A stretch of 33,822 bases of DNA. Source: CANJDH01 sp031430015 (GTDB lineage Bacteria; Pseudomonadota; Gammaproteobacteria; Burkholderiales; JAEUOS01). Both the position numbers and the translations under genes were made by a program. The DNA lies in the NCBI GenBank assembly GCA_031430015.1, contig JANPAR010000188.1:1-33822 (forward strand), read 5' to 3'. The number at the start of each line of letters is the position of its first letter. The first letter of the stretch is position 1. Shown here one piece after another: positions 1 through 6,760 of the stretch. The notes below the pieces were generated by a model, which searched no databases, was not told the DNA's origin, and saw only the letters and a list, made by a program, of their open reading frames with translations.

Positions 1-342
1 ATGCATGCGCATGATGACTGCACCAGTCAGCAACCCAAGCAAGCCTGCAGCGAACGCGCTCGCCAGTATTTGCAAAAACGGGTCGGTGACGCCAAGCTTG
101 ACCGAGATGATGCCGGTCACATAAGCGCCCATGCCGAAAAACGCCGCGTGGCCCAACGTGATGATGCCGGCATAACCGAGGATCAGGTCGAGCGACAGCG
201 CGAACAAAATATAGGTGAGCACGCGCGCGCCCATCGACAGATAGTCGGGCAGCGCGAAGAACACGATGACGGCCAGCACCCACGGCAACCACTCGGTCCA
301 GCGGATGCGCGGATTGGCGTTGTAGCCCACGGGATGTTTCAT
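1..342 (-). CDS. livM: Branched-chain amino acid ABC transporter permease LivM (partial, N-terminal part)
   Basis: This is the start of an inner-membrane permease of a branched-chain amino-acid/amide (HAAT) ABC importer; the rest lies beyond the window edge. Reading the minus strand from the ATG at 342 gives 114 residues: a short polar N-terminus (MKHPVGYNANPR), then strongly hydrophobic segments, including GYAGIITLGHAAFFGMGAY, the hallmark of LivM/LivH-type permeases. An AGGTG lies about eight bases upstream of this ATG. It follows livH on the same strand after 73 bp, the usual order binding protein, LivH, LivM. A second ATG at 419, overlapping the livH stop as ATGA, leads into a different frame that closes after about 26 codons, so it is not the start. 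Family assignment is firm; the transported substrate is unknown. Confidence 0.93.
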   Translation of the reverse strand, partial: MKHPVGYNANPRIRWTEWLPWVLAVIVFFALPDYLSMGARVLTYILFALSLDLILGYAGIITLGHAAFFGMGAYVTGIISVKLGVTDPFLQILASAFAAGLLGLLTGAVIMRMH

Positions 343-415
343 GCGGCACACCTGTTGGATCGGCGCTGCCGGTTAGGAGCGGCACGCCGCAGGCGCGCAT
401 TCTCAATGTGGTGTT

Positions 416-1291
416 TCATGCGCGCCGCCCGAACAAACCCGCAGGCCGCCACAACAGCAGACCAATCGTCGCGACGTAAATAAAGAACGCGCCAAACTGC
501 GGCAACCAGTATTTGCAAGCGGTGTCGGTGATGCCGATCAGCAGCGCCGCGACAAACGGCCCGCGCAAACTCCCCAAGCCGCCGACCGACACCACGATCA
601 AAAAATAGACCAGTTGCTCGAATGGATAAGTCGGCTGGATCGCCACGATATCGGCTCCCAGAGCGCCTCCTAGGCCGGCCAGGCCACTGCCGATGGCAAA
701 CGTGATCGTGAACAGGCGCTTGGTGTTGATGCCGATCGACTGCGCCATCGCGCGGTTGTCCACCGCTGCGCGCACCATTGCGCCCCAGATGGTGCGCTCG
801 ATGCCAAACCACAGCGCGCCGATCATCGCCGCGCTAAACGCAATCAAAAACACGCGATACGCCGGGAAGTCGCGTCCCAGCAGCGAGAACTGACCCTTCA
901 AATAATCGGGCAGCAACACCGGCTGTTGCAGCGTGCCGTAAATCAGGCGCGCCACCGCGACCGACATGAAGATGAGGCCGATGGTGAACAACACCTGCTC
1001 AAGCTCAGCCGCGCCATAGAGGCGCGAGTACAACAACTTTTCCAGCACCACGCTCACGGCCGCCACCAGTACAAACGAGAGCAGCAGCGCGACCGGGAAG
1101 GGAATCTGGAAGCGCGCGAGGGCCGAGACCAGCACGTAGCCACCCGCCATCGCAAACACGCCATGCGCGAGATTGGTGAAGCCCATCAGGCCCATCGTGA
1201 TCGACAGGCCGACCGAGATCACATACAAAATCATCCCGAAGGCGACGCCGTGAAAGGCGACGCTCACCAGCGATGACAAAAAGGCGTCCAT
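416..1291 (-). CDS. livH: Branched-chain amino acid ABC transporter permease LivH
   Basis: This is an inner-membrane permease of the HAAT ABC importer, partner of LivM. It has 291 residues with multiple hydrophobic segments and the family motif GLSITMGLMGFTNLAHGVFAMAGGY near the N-terminus (within about residues 25-50). Further typical segments are VLFTIGLIFM and SVGGLGSLRGPFVAALLIG near the C-terminus. The ATG at 1291 (MDAFLSSLVSVAFHG) is chosen because homologues begin this way; the frame stays open upstream to a TTG at 1348, but that stretch crosses a terminator hairpin. No good Shine-Dalgarno precedes 1291. The start overlaps the 3-prime end of the binding-protein frame by 28 bp, so translation may be coupled. 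It is 73 bp before livM. Confidence 0.93.
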   Translation of the reverse strand: MDAFLSSLVSVAFHGVAFGMILYVISVGLSITMGLMGFTNLAHGVFAMAGGYVLVSALARFQIPFPVALLLSFVLVAAVSVVLEKLLYSRLYGAAELEQVLFTIGLIFMSVAVARLIYGTLQQPVLLPDYLKGQFSLLGRDFPAYRVFLIAFSAAMIGALWFGIERTIWGAMVRAAVDNRAMAQSIGINTKRLFTITFAIGSGLAGLGGALGADIVAIQPTYPFEQLVYFLIVVSVGGLGSLRGPFVAALLIGITDTACKYWLPQFGAFFIYVATIGLLLWRPAGLFGRRA

Positions 1292-2595
1292 GGGGGGAGT
1301 GACCCGGCGGAAATCAATACTGCGTACAACGAAAAAATCCCCGCGCAACGCAAGCGCTGCGCGGGGCCGTGTGCCGCCCGCAATTTTTTATCGGTCTTGT
1401 CGAACTCTTTGAGCGGATCCTTGATCCCCGGATTGATGGTCTCAAGCTCGACGTTGGCGAGCTGGCCGCCCACCTTGCGCACTTCGCGCAAATACTCGGG
1501 GTTGATGATGTCGCGGGTTTCCGGGTCAATCGAAATGTTGCCGCGCGGGCTGGTGGTGGACTTGTAGGTCTTCCAGAAATCAGCCGTCTTTTGCGCGTCG
1601 ATCGTACCGTTTTGCGCACGGATCGCCGCGTAGATCGCATCCATCGCATCCCACGCGCCGACCACCATGAAGCCGGGGTTCAGATTCGCACCGTATTCTT
1701 TTTTATACGCCGCCACAAACGCCTTGTTGGCGGGCCGCTCGGCCGCTGCAGAGTAGTGATGCACGGTAGTCACGCCAAGCGCGATGTCGCCCATGCCGGC
1801 CAGCTCTTCGTCGGTCACGATGTCACCGGTGCCGAGATATTTGATGCCGGCTTTTTCCATCGACAAATCGCCATAGGCTTTCATCATCGCCGCCGCCTGT
1901 TTGCCGGCCGGGTTGAAGGCGAAGATCACGTCGGGCTTGGCATCCTTGATGCGCTGCATGAAGGGCACGAAGTCGGGATTGGCAAACGGAATGCGCACCG
2001 CACCGAGAATCTCGCCGCCGCCTTCCTTGAAGCCGCGCGTGAAGCAGCCTTCGGCCTCATGGCCGGGCGCGAAATCGCTCACTGCGGTGTAAGCCTTCTT
2101 GTATTTCTTCGCCGCCCACAGGCCGGCCGGGTAAGACGACTGGCACAGCGTGAACGACATGCGCGACATGTAAGGCGCCGCGTTGAGAATCCGTGCGCCA
2201 GCCGCATTCATGCTCATCACCGGCACTTTGGCCTCGGTCGAGAGCGGTGCGATGGCCGCCAGATTCGGCGTCCACACAATGCCGGTGATCAACTGCACCT
2301 TGTCGCGCACGATCAGCTCCTGCGCGATGCGCTTGGCCACATCCGGGTTGGCGCCGGTATCGTCGCGCTGCACGATCTCGATCTTCACACCGGCGGGCAG
2401 CTTGTCGGCGTTCATCTTCATATAGAGCTTCACGCCCTTGTCGATCTGGTCACCCTGCGCAGCGCCGGGGCCGCTGTAGGTGCTGATCAGGCCGATTTTG
2501 ACGGTTTGCGCAGCGGCGGGCGCGGCAGCCAAGAGACCCGCCATTGCGGCAGCCACCGACACTGCGGCAGCGTTGAATCGAAGTGATGTTGTCAT
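1264..2595 (-). CDS. ABC transporter periplasmic substrate-binding protein (Leu/Ile/Val-binding type)
   Basis: This is a type I periplasmic binding protein that captures a small organic solute, possibly an amino acid, amide or aromatic acid, for the LivHM-type permeases downstream. The 443-residue frame starts at an ATG preceded by AAGGAG at ideal distance. Residues 1-30 are an alanine-rich signal peptide ending AAPAAAQ. The mature part has the family signatures TVKIGLISTYSGPGAAQGDQ, KLYMKMNADKLPAGVKIE, AQELIVRDKVQLITGI and PVMSMNAAGARI. The C-terminus is odd: after FDKTDKKLRAA about 30 further codons run through a terminator hairpin and 28 bp into livH. Homologues would be expected to stop near FDKTDKK. 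A TAA occurs at 1388-1390 in another frame, so a small frame change (real or a sequencing error) could explain the extension. Family call is firm; the ligand is unknown. Confidence 0.9.
   Translation of the reverse strand: MTTSLRFNAAAVSVAAAMAGLLAAAPAAAQTVKIGLISTYSGPGAAQGDQIDKGVKLYMKMNADKLPAGVKIEIVQRDDTGANPDVAKRIAQELIVRDKVQLITGIVWTPNLAAIAPLSTEAKVPVMSMNAAGARILNAAPYMSRMSFTLCQSSYPAGLWAAKKYKKAYTAVSDFAPGHEAEGCFTRGFKEGGGEILGAVRIPFANPDFVPFMQRIKDAKPDVIFAFNPAGKQAAAMMKAYGDLSMEKAGIKYLGTGDIVTDEELAGMGDIALGVTTVHHYSAAAERPANKAFVAAYKKEYGANLNPGFMVVGAWDAMDAIYAAIRAQNGTIDAQKTADFWKTYKSTTSPRGNISIDPETRDIINPEYLREVRKVGGQLANVELETINPGIKDPLKEFDKTDKKLRAAHGPAQRLRCAGIFSLYAVLISAGSLPPWTPFCHRW
1332..1366 (-). terminator. Rho-independent terminator-like hairpin between the binding-protein gene and livH
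   Basis: On the minus strand a 13-bp GC-rich stem (arms 1354-1366 and 1339-1351, one G-U pair, very short loop) is followed by one A and six T (1332-1337). This is a classic intrinsic terminator. It would let the binding protein be made in excess over the permeases, as is common in ABC operons. Oddly, the binding-protein reading frame runs straight through it. Confidence 0.8.
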
Positions 2596-2697
2596 GTTGT
2601 CTCCTTGTCTTATAGGGTTCCGGGCCGATCACGCCAGCACGGGGCGAAAGTATAGCCGGTACCATCGCCGGGCCGACCTGGATCGCTCTGATTCTGG

Positions 2698-3147
2698 TTA
2701 TTCGGGCGGCTCGTCCAGGGCCTGCAAATCCGCGAGATCCTTCGGGCGCCCTGCGGCGCTTTTGTTGGCACGAAAATCATTGAGTCCAATAAACGGCAAA
2801 GGGATGCCGTCGGACTTGATGTGGACGCGGTTGGGATAGCAATCATCAAAATCCACGCCGTCAATGGCGGTGATTAAATCGATGCGGGCGGGCGGATATC
2901 CAAGCTGCACCACCGCCTCTGGACGGAGAAAATCCGCCTGCGTCAATCCGAGTGAACCAAAGCCAAAGGCGTCGAGCACACGAATCACCTTGACCGCGTT
3001 GTCTTGGCTGCGCCGCAGCCAGATGTCCAGATCACCGGTGTAGCGTGGATGCCCATGCGCAGCAAGCGCATAGCCGCCAACGATCAAATACTCAACCCCG
3101 GTGGAGTTGAGTAACGCGGCAAACTCTTTGAAGTCTTGGTTCAACAC
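2698..3147 (-). CDS. Nucleotidyltransferase-fold protein, putative toxin of a two-gene module
   Basis: This is a 149-residue protein with the minimal nucleotidyltransferase signature: VGGYALAAHGHPRYTGDLDIW (residues 23-43), a GG pair followed by DxD (D39, D41), which is the metal-binding motif. This resembles AbiEii/MenT-like and related small nucleotidyltransferases, which modify RNA or protein with nucleotides. Homologues start LNxDFKEF, so the start is GTG 3147 or the adjacent TTG 3144. It overlaps the 3-prime end of the upstream small gene by 56 bp, implying co-translation. The gene pair is of a kind often seen on its own in bacterial accessory regions. A toxin role is inference; activity and target cannot be read from the sequence. 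Confidence 0.75.
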   Translation of the reverse strand: MLNQDFKEFAALLNSTGVEYLIVGGYALAAHGHPRYTGDLDIWLRRSQDNAVKVIRVLDAFGFGSLGLTQADFLRPEAVVQLGYPPARIDLITAIDGVDFDDCYPNRVHIKSDGIPLPFIGLNDFRANKSAAGRPKDLADLQALDEPPE

Positions 3148-3280
3148 TTGGACGCAAGGCTAGGTACTGTTGGCGCAACTCTTCGACCGCAGCCAGGCGC
3201 TCTTGCGGCGTTTTGCCGAGCCAAAACGCACGGTCGCTTTGTGGCGCTTTGAGGGTCGTGATATTGACTACTTTTTCCAT
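3092..3280 (-). CDS. Small partner protein of the nucleotidyltransferase (antitoxin-like)
   Basis: This is a 62-residue protein starting MEKVVNITTLKAPQSD and containing DRAFWLGKTPQERLAAVEEL followed by LRQQY and, near the end, RLQRVCRV. I recognise this pattern from short proteins encoded just upstream of small nucleotidyltransferases; their function is usually unassigned, and antitoxin is the common guess. ATG 3280 and the adjacent ATG 3283 are both possible; neither has a clear Shine-Dalgarno. The 3-prime end lies inside the start of the nucleotidyltransferase gene (56 bp shared). The C-terminal RLQRVCRV motif within the overlap fits the family, so the overlap looks genuine and not the product of a frameshift. 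Confidence 0.7.
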   Translation of the reverse strand: MEKVVNITTLKAPQSDRAFWLGKTPQERLAAVEELRQQYLALRPSVEPRLQRVCRVTQLHRG

Positions 3281-3326
3281 CATCGAATGATAGCGCATGT
3301 ATGGGGCGCATCGGCGGAAACTAAGG

Positions 3327-3444
3327 ATTTTTGGATTGGGTGATTCCCTGAAACCTTTGGTACAAGCCACTCTTCATCGATATATGCCCAACACCGTTGG
3401 TACAGGCCGCTGAGCGGACTCCTGCCTTTCAACAATCGCCCATC
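3327..3444. repeat. Dispersed intergenic repeat, copy A (two TTGGT cores 40 bp apart), 3-prime of a Bug gene
   Basis: Two related units (CCTGAAACCTTTGGTACAAG and ACACCGTTGGTACAGGCCGC) place TTGGT at 3357-3361 and 3397-3401, exactly 40 bp apart. Copy B (9256-9369) matches along the whole stretch, from the ATTTTT before unit 1 through the CTGCCTTTC/CAGCCTTTC and AATCGC blocks into the last Bug codons. Copy C (14444-14530) shares the cores. This is the 3-prime flank of the minus-strand Bug gene that ends at 3445. Confidence 0.65.
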
Positions 3445-4437
3445 TCAGTCCACCTTGATCCCCGATTTCTTCACCAGGCGCGCGTATTTGTCGAGTTCGG
3501 TTTTGAAAAATTGCGCCGCCGCATCGGGTGAGCTCAAGCGAATCGTATTGCCCTGCTTGGCCATCGCTTCCTGCACTTCGGAGGTGGCGAACGCTGTTGT
3601 GAAGGCCGCGTGCAGGCGCCGCACCTGCTCAGGCGGCAGGCCCTTCGGGGCCACCACGGCAAACCAGCCTTCCATGTTGTACTGCGGGAAACCCTGTTCG
3701 GCAATCGTTGGGATGTCGGGTGCCGCTGCGGTGCGCGCCGCCCCGCCAACACCGATGGCACGCAATGCGCCGCTCTTGATATGCCCCTGCACGGTGGCCA
3801 GCGCCGACACGGCCATTTCGACCTGGCCGCCGATCGTGTCGGCCAGCATCGGCCCGACACCCTTGTAGGGAATGTGCCTGACATCGACGCCGGCCTCATC
3901 GACAAACATCTCCGCCGCCAGATGCAGGATGGTGCCATTGCCGGACGACGCGTAGTTGTAGGCGCCGGGTTTGGCCTTGAAAAAATCGGCCAGCTCGCGC
4001 GCATTGCGCGCCGGCACTTTGGCCGGGTTGACCACTAGCACGAGCGGCCCACTGCCGATGACCGTGATGGCCGTGATGTCGGCTACCGGGTCGAACGGCA
4101 GCGCCTTGTAGACACTGGGAAAGATCACGTGATTGTTTGACACCAGACTGATGGTGAAGCCATCGGCCGGTGCCTTGATCATGGCGTGGGTGCCGGGAAT
4201 GCCGCCCGCGCCGGGCTGGTTTTCCATCACCACGCTCTGGCCACCAAGCGCACGCGACAAGGCCGGTGCGACGCTGCGCGCGATGGTGTCCACGCCCGAG
4301 CCTGCGCCGAACGGCAGGATGATTTTGAGCGGGCGGTCTGGTGCAGTGGACTGGGCGTGCGCGGACGAGATGCCGGCGCAGGCGAGCGCAAGGGCGAGAC
4401 AAATTGCGCGATGGGTGGACTGCACGGTATTCCTCAT
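3445..4437 (-). CDS. Bug/TctC-family periplasmic tripartite tricarboxylate transporter receptor
   Basis: This is a periplasmic solute receptor of the Bug family, which binds small carboxylates or amides and usually serves TctAB membrane partners encoded elsewhere. From ATG 4437 it has 330 residues. Residues 1-28 are a signal peptide ending SSAHA before QS. The mature part carries DRPLKIILPFGAGSGVDTIA, QPGAGGIPGTHAMI, DGFTISLVSN, ALPFDPVADI, NYASSGNGTILHLAAEMF and HIPYKGVGPMLADTIGGQV, all standard Bug blocks. It ends KKSGIKVD. The frame is open 31 codons further upstream, but the signal peptide fixes the start at 4437. No membrane-component genes are nearby, which is usual for this family. It sits between toxin-antitoxin modules; its 3-prime flank is shared with the Bug-tail remnant at 9370. 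Confidence 0.93.
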   Translation of the reverse strand: MRNTVQSTHRAICLALALACAGISSAHAQSTAPDRPLKIILPFGAGSGVDTIARSVAPALSRALGGQSVVMENQPGAGGIPGTHAMIKAPADGFTISLVSNNHVIFPSVYKALPFDPVADITAITVIGSGPLVLVVNPAKVPARNARELADFFKAKPGAYNYASSGNGTILHLAAEMFVDEAGVDVRHIPYKGVGPMLADTIGGQVEMAVSALATVQGHIKSGALRAIGVGGAARTAAAPDIPTIAEQGFPQYNMEGWFAVVAPKGLPPEQVRRLHAAFTTAFATSEVQEAMAKQGNTIRLSSPDAAAQFFKTELDKYARLVKKSGIKVD

Positions 4438-4453
4438 CGGGGTTGCATCGAAT

Positions 4454-4714
4454 TTATGCCGCCTGCGCAAACGGAACTTCCCAACCCGGAAATACCAATA
4501 CCGACGGATGGCACTTGAGTGCCCGGGCAAATGTCTTTGCGCGCTCGACGCCCAAATTCACTCTGCCATTTTCAATGGCTGAAATCGTGGCCTGAGGAAT
4601 ACCCGATAGTTCAGAAAGCTGGCTTTGGCTCAACTCCTGAAGCTCGCGCAAAATACGCAAAGACTCTCCGACCGAAATTTCAATGCGCTTTTTCGCCGAC
4701 TGAAATTGTTTCAT
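4454..4714 (-). CDS. HTH-type (XRE) antitoxin of a RelE/HigB-like module
   Basis: This is an 86-residue DNA-binding antitoxin. A Cro/cI-type helix-turn-helix spans about residues 28-68 (LSQSQLSELSGIPQATISAI, then ENGRVNLGVERAKTFARAL). It probably neutralises the toxin encoded just upstream and represses the operon through the palindrome at 5004-5027. The ATG at 4714 lies one base after the toxin stop, and its Shine-Dalgarno (AGGAG) is inside the last toxin codons, so the genes are translationally coupled. Toxin-first order is typical of higBA-like modules. Family call is firm; the pairing is inferred from adjacency. Confidence 0.88.
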   Translation of the reverse strand: MKQFQSAKKRIEISVGESLRILRELQELSQSQLSELSGIPQATISAIENGRVNLGVERAKTFARALKCHPSVLVFPGWEVPFAQAA

Positions 4715-4715
4715 T

Positions 4716-5000
4716 TCATTTGCTCCTGTAATCGTGGGCGGTCACTTGAACCACTTGAATCAGCAACACGTTGGCGCGCACTTGGTAAATCACCCGCCAC
4801 TGCAGCCCCAGGCGGGACGAACGACAGCCTTGCCACTTGCCCGCCAATGCCTCGTCGTGAAATCCCTTGATTGCCCGCAAGCCCGGTGGCCCCGACATTC
4901 TTGCGATGTCCTTCCATTTCTCGTAACGTTTCAACATTTCCAGCGGCACAGAACCCGAAAGCTGTTTGTCAACGCGGCGATGCTCTTCGATTTCCCACAT
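4716..5000 (-). CDS. RelE/ParE-superfamily toxin (HigB-like mRNA interferase)
   Basis: This is a 94-residue basic toxin of the RelE superfamily, expected to cleave mRNA at the ribosome when free of its antitoxin. Recognisable features are the start MWEIEEHRRVDKQL, the central KRYEKWKDIARMSGPPGLR and KGFHDEALAGKW, and the conserved core RSSRLGLQWRVIYQV with the C-terminal TAHDYRSK. The start is the ATG at 5000. A -10-like hexamer ends only five bases before it, so the mRNA may be nearly leaderless. It is followed one base later by the XRE antitoxin gene. The module lies in an accessory region with another toxin-antitoxin operon 700 bp away. Family assignment is strong; subfamily (HigB, RelE or YafQ-like) is not resolved. 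Confidence 0.88.
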   Translation of the reverse strand: MWEIEEHRRVDKQLSGSVPLEMLKRYEKWKDIARMSGPPGLRAIKGFHDEALAGKWQGCRSSRLGLQWRVIYQVRANVLLIQVVQVTAHDYRSK

Positions 5001-5003
5001 GCC

Positions 5004-5035
5004 TTATTATGGATATACCAATAATAATATGTCAA
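5004..5035 (-). promoter_or_regulatory. Promoter and palindromic operator of the first toxin-antitoxin operon
   Basis: On the minus strand a perfect -35 (TTGACA, 5030-5035), an 18-bp spacer and a -10 (CATAAT, 5006-5011) end five bases before the toxin ATG at 5000. An AT-rich near-palindrome covers spacer and -10 (forward TTATTATGG at 5004-5012, CCAATAATAA at 5018-5027). It is a plausible antitoxin operator. Transcription would start at or within a few bases of the ATG. Confidence 0.6.
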
Positions 5036-5088
5036 GTTCCTCAGTGGGCCGCATTTGGGGCTGACTCAACCGCTCAAGGAGGCCGAAC

Positions 5089-5340
5089 ATGCATGACACC
5101 AGCCCGGCGATGGAAGCCCTGCTCACGGCGCGCTTTGCGGCGATGACCGGTGCCGAGCGTCTGCTGATGGCCCTGCAGATGTTCGAGACCGCGCAGAAAA
5201 TTGTGCTGTCATCCCTCAGCCCCGGCCTCGATGAGACCGGGCGGCGGCGCGAACTGGTGCGGCGCTTTTATGGTGACGAGATGGCGCAGCGGGCTTTTCC
5301 GGTCCAGGGCGGTACCGCTGCGGCACAGACGCTGGATTAG
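5089..5340 (+). CDS. Small uncharacterised protein, 83 residues
   Basis: This is a short plus-strand gene with a near-perfect Shine-Dalgarno (AAGGAGG, six bases before ATG 5089), which argues that it is real. The product is mostly helical, with the pattern MTGAERLLMALQMFETAQKI, LSSLSPGLDETGRRRELVRR and FYGDEMAQRAF. I have seen this arrangement (a GxERLxMAxxMFxTA helix, PGLxxxxRRRxLxxRFYG) in short stand-alone proteins of unknown function, sometimes in accessory DNA. It is divergent from the adjacent toxin operon, sharing an 88-bp intergenic region, so the palindrome at 5004-5027 could affect it too. No function is assigned. Confidence 0.7.
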   Translation: MHDTSPAMEALLTARFAAMTGAERLLMALQMFETAQKIVLSSLSPGLDETGRRRELVRRFYGDEMAQRAFPVQGGTAAAQTLD

Positions 5341-5380
5341 GGCTTGGCAGGGCTTTGTGTCGCGGGCCGGCACCAACCGC

Positions 5381-5692
5381 TCAACGCACAATCTCAAAGG
5401 GATGGACCTGAATTTCGGCATCAGGGAACGACGCAACCAGCTTCAGTTCACCGCCCAAGGCCTTGACGTAATCGCGCAAGGTGCTCACATACATGTCCTC
5501 ACGGCGCTCCAGTTTTGAGACGGCCGCCTGCTCGACCTGCATGACTTTGGCCAGGTCAACCTGCGTCACATCACGGCTCTTGCGCAACTCCTGAAGCTGC
5601 ATTTCGACGAGCGTCGCCTCGGCGCGCGCCGCCGAGCGCGCTTGCGCGGCAGGCGACATTTTTGCGCGCAGTTCGCGAAAATTTTTAGCCAT
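5381..5692 (-). CDS. HTH-type (XRE) antitoxin of a HigBA-like module
   Basis: This is a 103-residue antitoxin starting MAKNFRELRAKMSPAAQARS. A helical linker (ATLVEMQLQELRKSR) leads into a Cro/cI helix-turn-helix at about residues 42-75 (DVTQVDLAKVMQVEQAAVSK, LERRED), ending FPDAEIQVHPFEIVR. This layout is typical of antitoxins paired with Gp49-like HigB toxins. ATG 5692 is chosen because it overlaps the toxin stop by eight bases and has AAGGAAGGG upstream; the frame is open further upstream, but that stretch is the toxin gene in another frame. It presumably binds the toxin and represses the shared promoter near 6058-6086. Confidence 0.88.
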   Translation of the reverse strand: MAKNFRELRAKMSPAAQARSAARAEATLVEMQLQELRKSRDVTQVDLAKVMQVEQAAVSKLERREDMYVSTLRDYVKALGGELKLVASFPDAEIQVHPFEIVR

Positions 5693-6050
5693 TGAGCAGC
5701 CCTTCCTTTTTGAGTGTATCGAGATGCGTGTCGTAAAGCCGGTCGGCCACCGGCACCTGCGTCTCGTACCAGCGCACGTCACCGGTCTTGTCGCCGCCAA
5801 TCAGCAGGATGGCCGAACGGCGCGGGTCAAACGCATACAGCACGCGGTAGGGCCGGCCTTCATGTTGCACTCTCAATTCCCGCATGTGCGCGTGCTTCGA
5901 CGTTTCAATTCCGGAACTGTGCGGGAAACCGAGATTGGGCCCTCTATCTGCCAAAAGAAGTACCGAATAGTTGATCGATTCCTGCTCCGCCTCAGACAAA
6001 TCAGCCCACCACGCGCCAAGCTCGTCGGTGTATTCAACTTCCCATGTCAT
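5685..6050 (-). CDS. HigB-like (phage Gp49 family) toxin
   Basis: This is a 121-residue toxin of the HigB/Gp49-like RelE superfamily, predicted to be a ribosome-dependent mRNA interferase. Signature blocks are MTWEVEYTDELGAWWADLSE, HMRELRVQHEGRPYRVLYAF, DPRRSAILLIGGDKTGDVRW and the tail ADRLYDTHLDTLKKEGL. The ATG at 6050 gives the standard family start; a TTG at 6071 would add seven residues but lies inside the promoter. The gene overlaps the antitoxin start by eight bases (the toxin ends inside ATGGCTAA). It is the second toxin-antitoxin operon within 2 kb and belongs to a different subfamily from the first. Confidence 0.9.
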   Translation of the reverse strand: MTWEVEYTDELGAWWADLSEAEQESINYSVLLLADRGPNLGFPHSSGIETSKHAHMRELRVQHEGRPYRVLYAFDPRRSAILLIGGDKTGDVRWYETQVPVADRLYDTHLDTLKKEGLLNG

Positions 6051-6057
6051 GTCAGTA

Positions 6058-6086
6058 ATTATTCCCTTCAAAGACTATTCTGTCAA
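6058..6086 (-). promoter_or_regulatory. Strong sigma70-type promoter directly abutting the HigB-like toxin start
   Basis: On the minus strand there is TTGACA (6081-6086), exactly 17 bp of spacer, and AATAAT (6058-6063), which is five of six matches to TATAAT. Only seven bases separate the -10 from the ATG at 6050, so the predicted transcription start is at or next to the start codon. This mirrors the first toxin operon. Confidence 0.65.
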
Positions 6087-6209
6087 GAGAATATTACGAC
6101 TGGCGCAAATGTCATCGACAAATCCAGGGCGGAGTCCGGGCTGCTGCAAGCAGTGCGCGCATGGCTTCTGGCTTCACGCGGCAAAAATTCGCATTCGAGG
6201 ATGGCAGCC

Positions 6210-6695
6210 TCAACCGCGGCGCGCCGCCTCGATCGCAGCGATGTCGATCTTTGTCATCGTCATCATCGCATCGAACGCGCGCTTGGCGGCAGCGGGATCG
6301 GGATCGGTGATCGCTTTCGTCAAGGCGACCGGCGTAATCTGCCAGGACAATCCCCATTTGTCCTTGCACCAGCCGCACGCGCTCTCCTGGCCGCCATTGC
6401 CGACGATCGCGTCCCAGTAGCGATTCGTTTCGGCCTGGTCGGCGGTTGCCACGTGAAACGAGAATGCCTCGCTGTGCTTGAACGCAGGTCCGCCATTGAT
6501 GCCGAGGCACGCAACGCTCATCACGACAAACTCGACGGTCAACACGTCCCCTTTCTTGCCCGACGGAAAGTCGCCGGGTGCGCAGTACACCGCGCCCACC
6601 GACGAATCGGGGAAAGTCCTGGCGTAAAACTGCGCCGCCTCCTCGGCGTCGCCGTTGTACCAAAGGCAAATGGTGTTCTTTGCTGGATTCAGCAT
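6210..6695 (-). CDS. VOC-fold protein, PhnB/3-demethylubiquinone methyltransferase-like family
   Basis: This is a 161-residue single-domain vicinal-oxygen-chelate protein of the type often annotated PhnB-like or 3-demethylubiquinone-9 3-methyltransferase. Blocks seen are TICLWYNGDAEEAAQFYART, FPDSSVGAVYCAPGDFPSGK, VVMSVACLGINGGPAFKHSE and GWCKDKWGLSWQITP, and it closes with DAMMTMTKIDIAAIEAARRG. That C-terminal MMxMxKID(I/L)xxxExA is common in this family. ATG 6695 is preceded by GGAGA at good distance. Members are small metal-binding proteins whose real substrates are mostly unknown; the methyltransferase label is historical. It stands alone next to the second toxin-antitoxin operon. Confidence 0.87.
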   Translation of the reverse strand: MLNPAKNTICLWYNGDAEEAAQFYARTFPDSSVGAVYCAPGDFPSGKKGDVLTVEFVVMSVACLGINGGPAFKHSEAFSFHVATADQAETNRYWDAIVGNGGQESACGWCKDKWGLSWQITPVALTKAITDPDPAAAKRAFDAMMTMTKIDIAAIEAARRG

Positions 6696-6760
6696 GTCAC
6701 TTCTCCATCAAGATGAGGCATCCTGGACCGACCAGAACCAATGTGCCGGTGACCGGCGGG

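Noticed and set aside
416..1348. Extended LivH start at TTG 1348
   Set aside because: The extra 19 residues are not family-like and cross a terminator hairpin; ATG 1291 gives the standard N-terminus.
1369..2586. Long plus-strand open frame (405 codons) opposite the substrate-binding gene, and similar long antisense frames at 12685-13902, 14565-15719, 19692-21050, 21243-23114 and 26212-27699
   Set aside because: These mirror GC-rich coding genes on the other strand. They are rich in His, Arg, Ala and Gly, show no family motifs, and the opposite strand carries clear known proteins.
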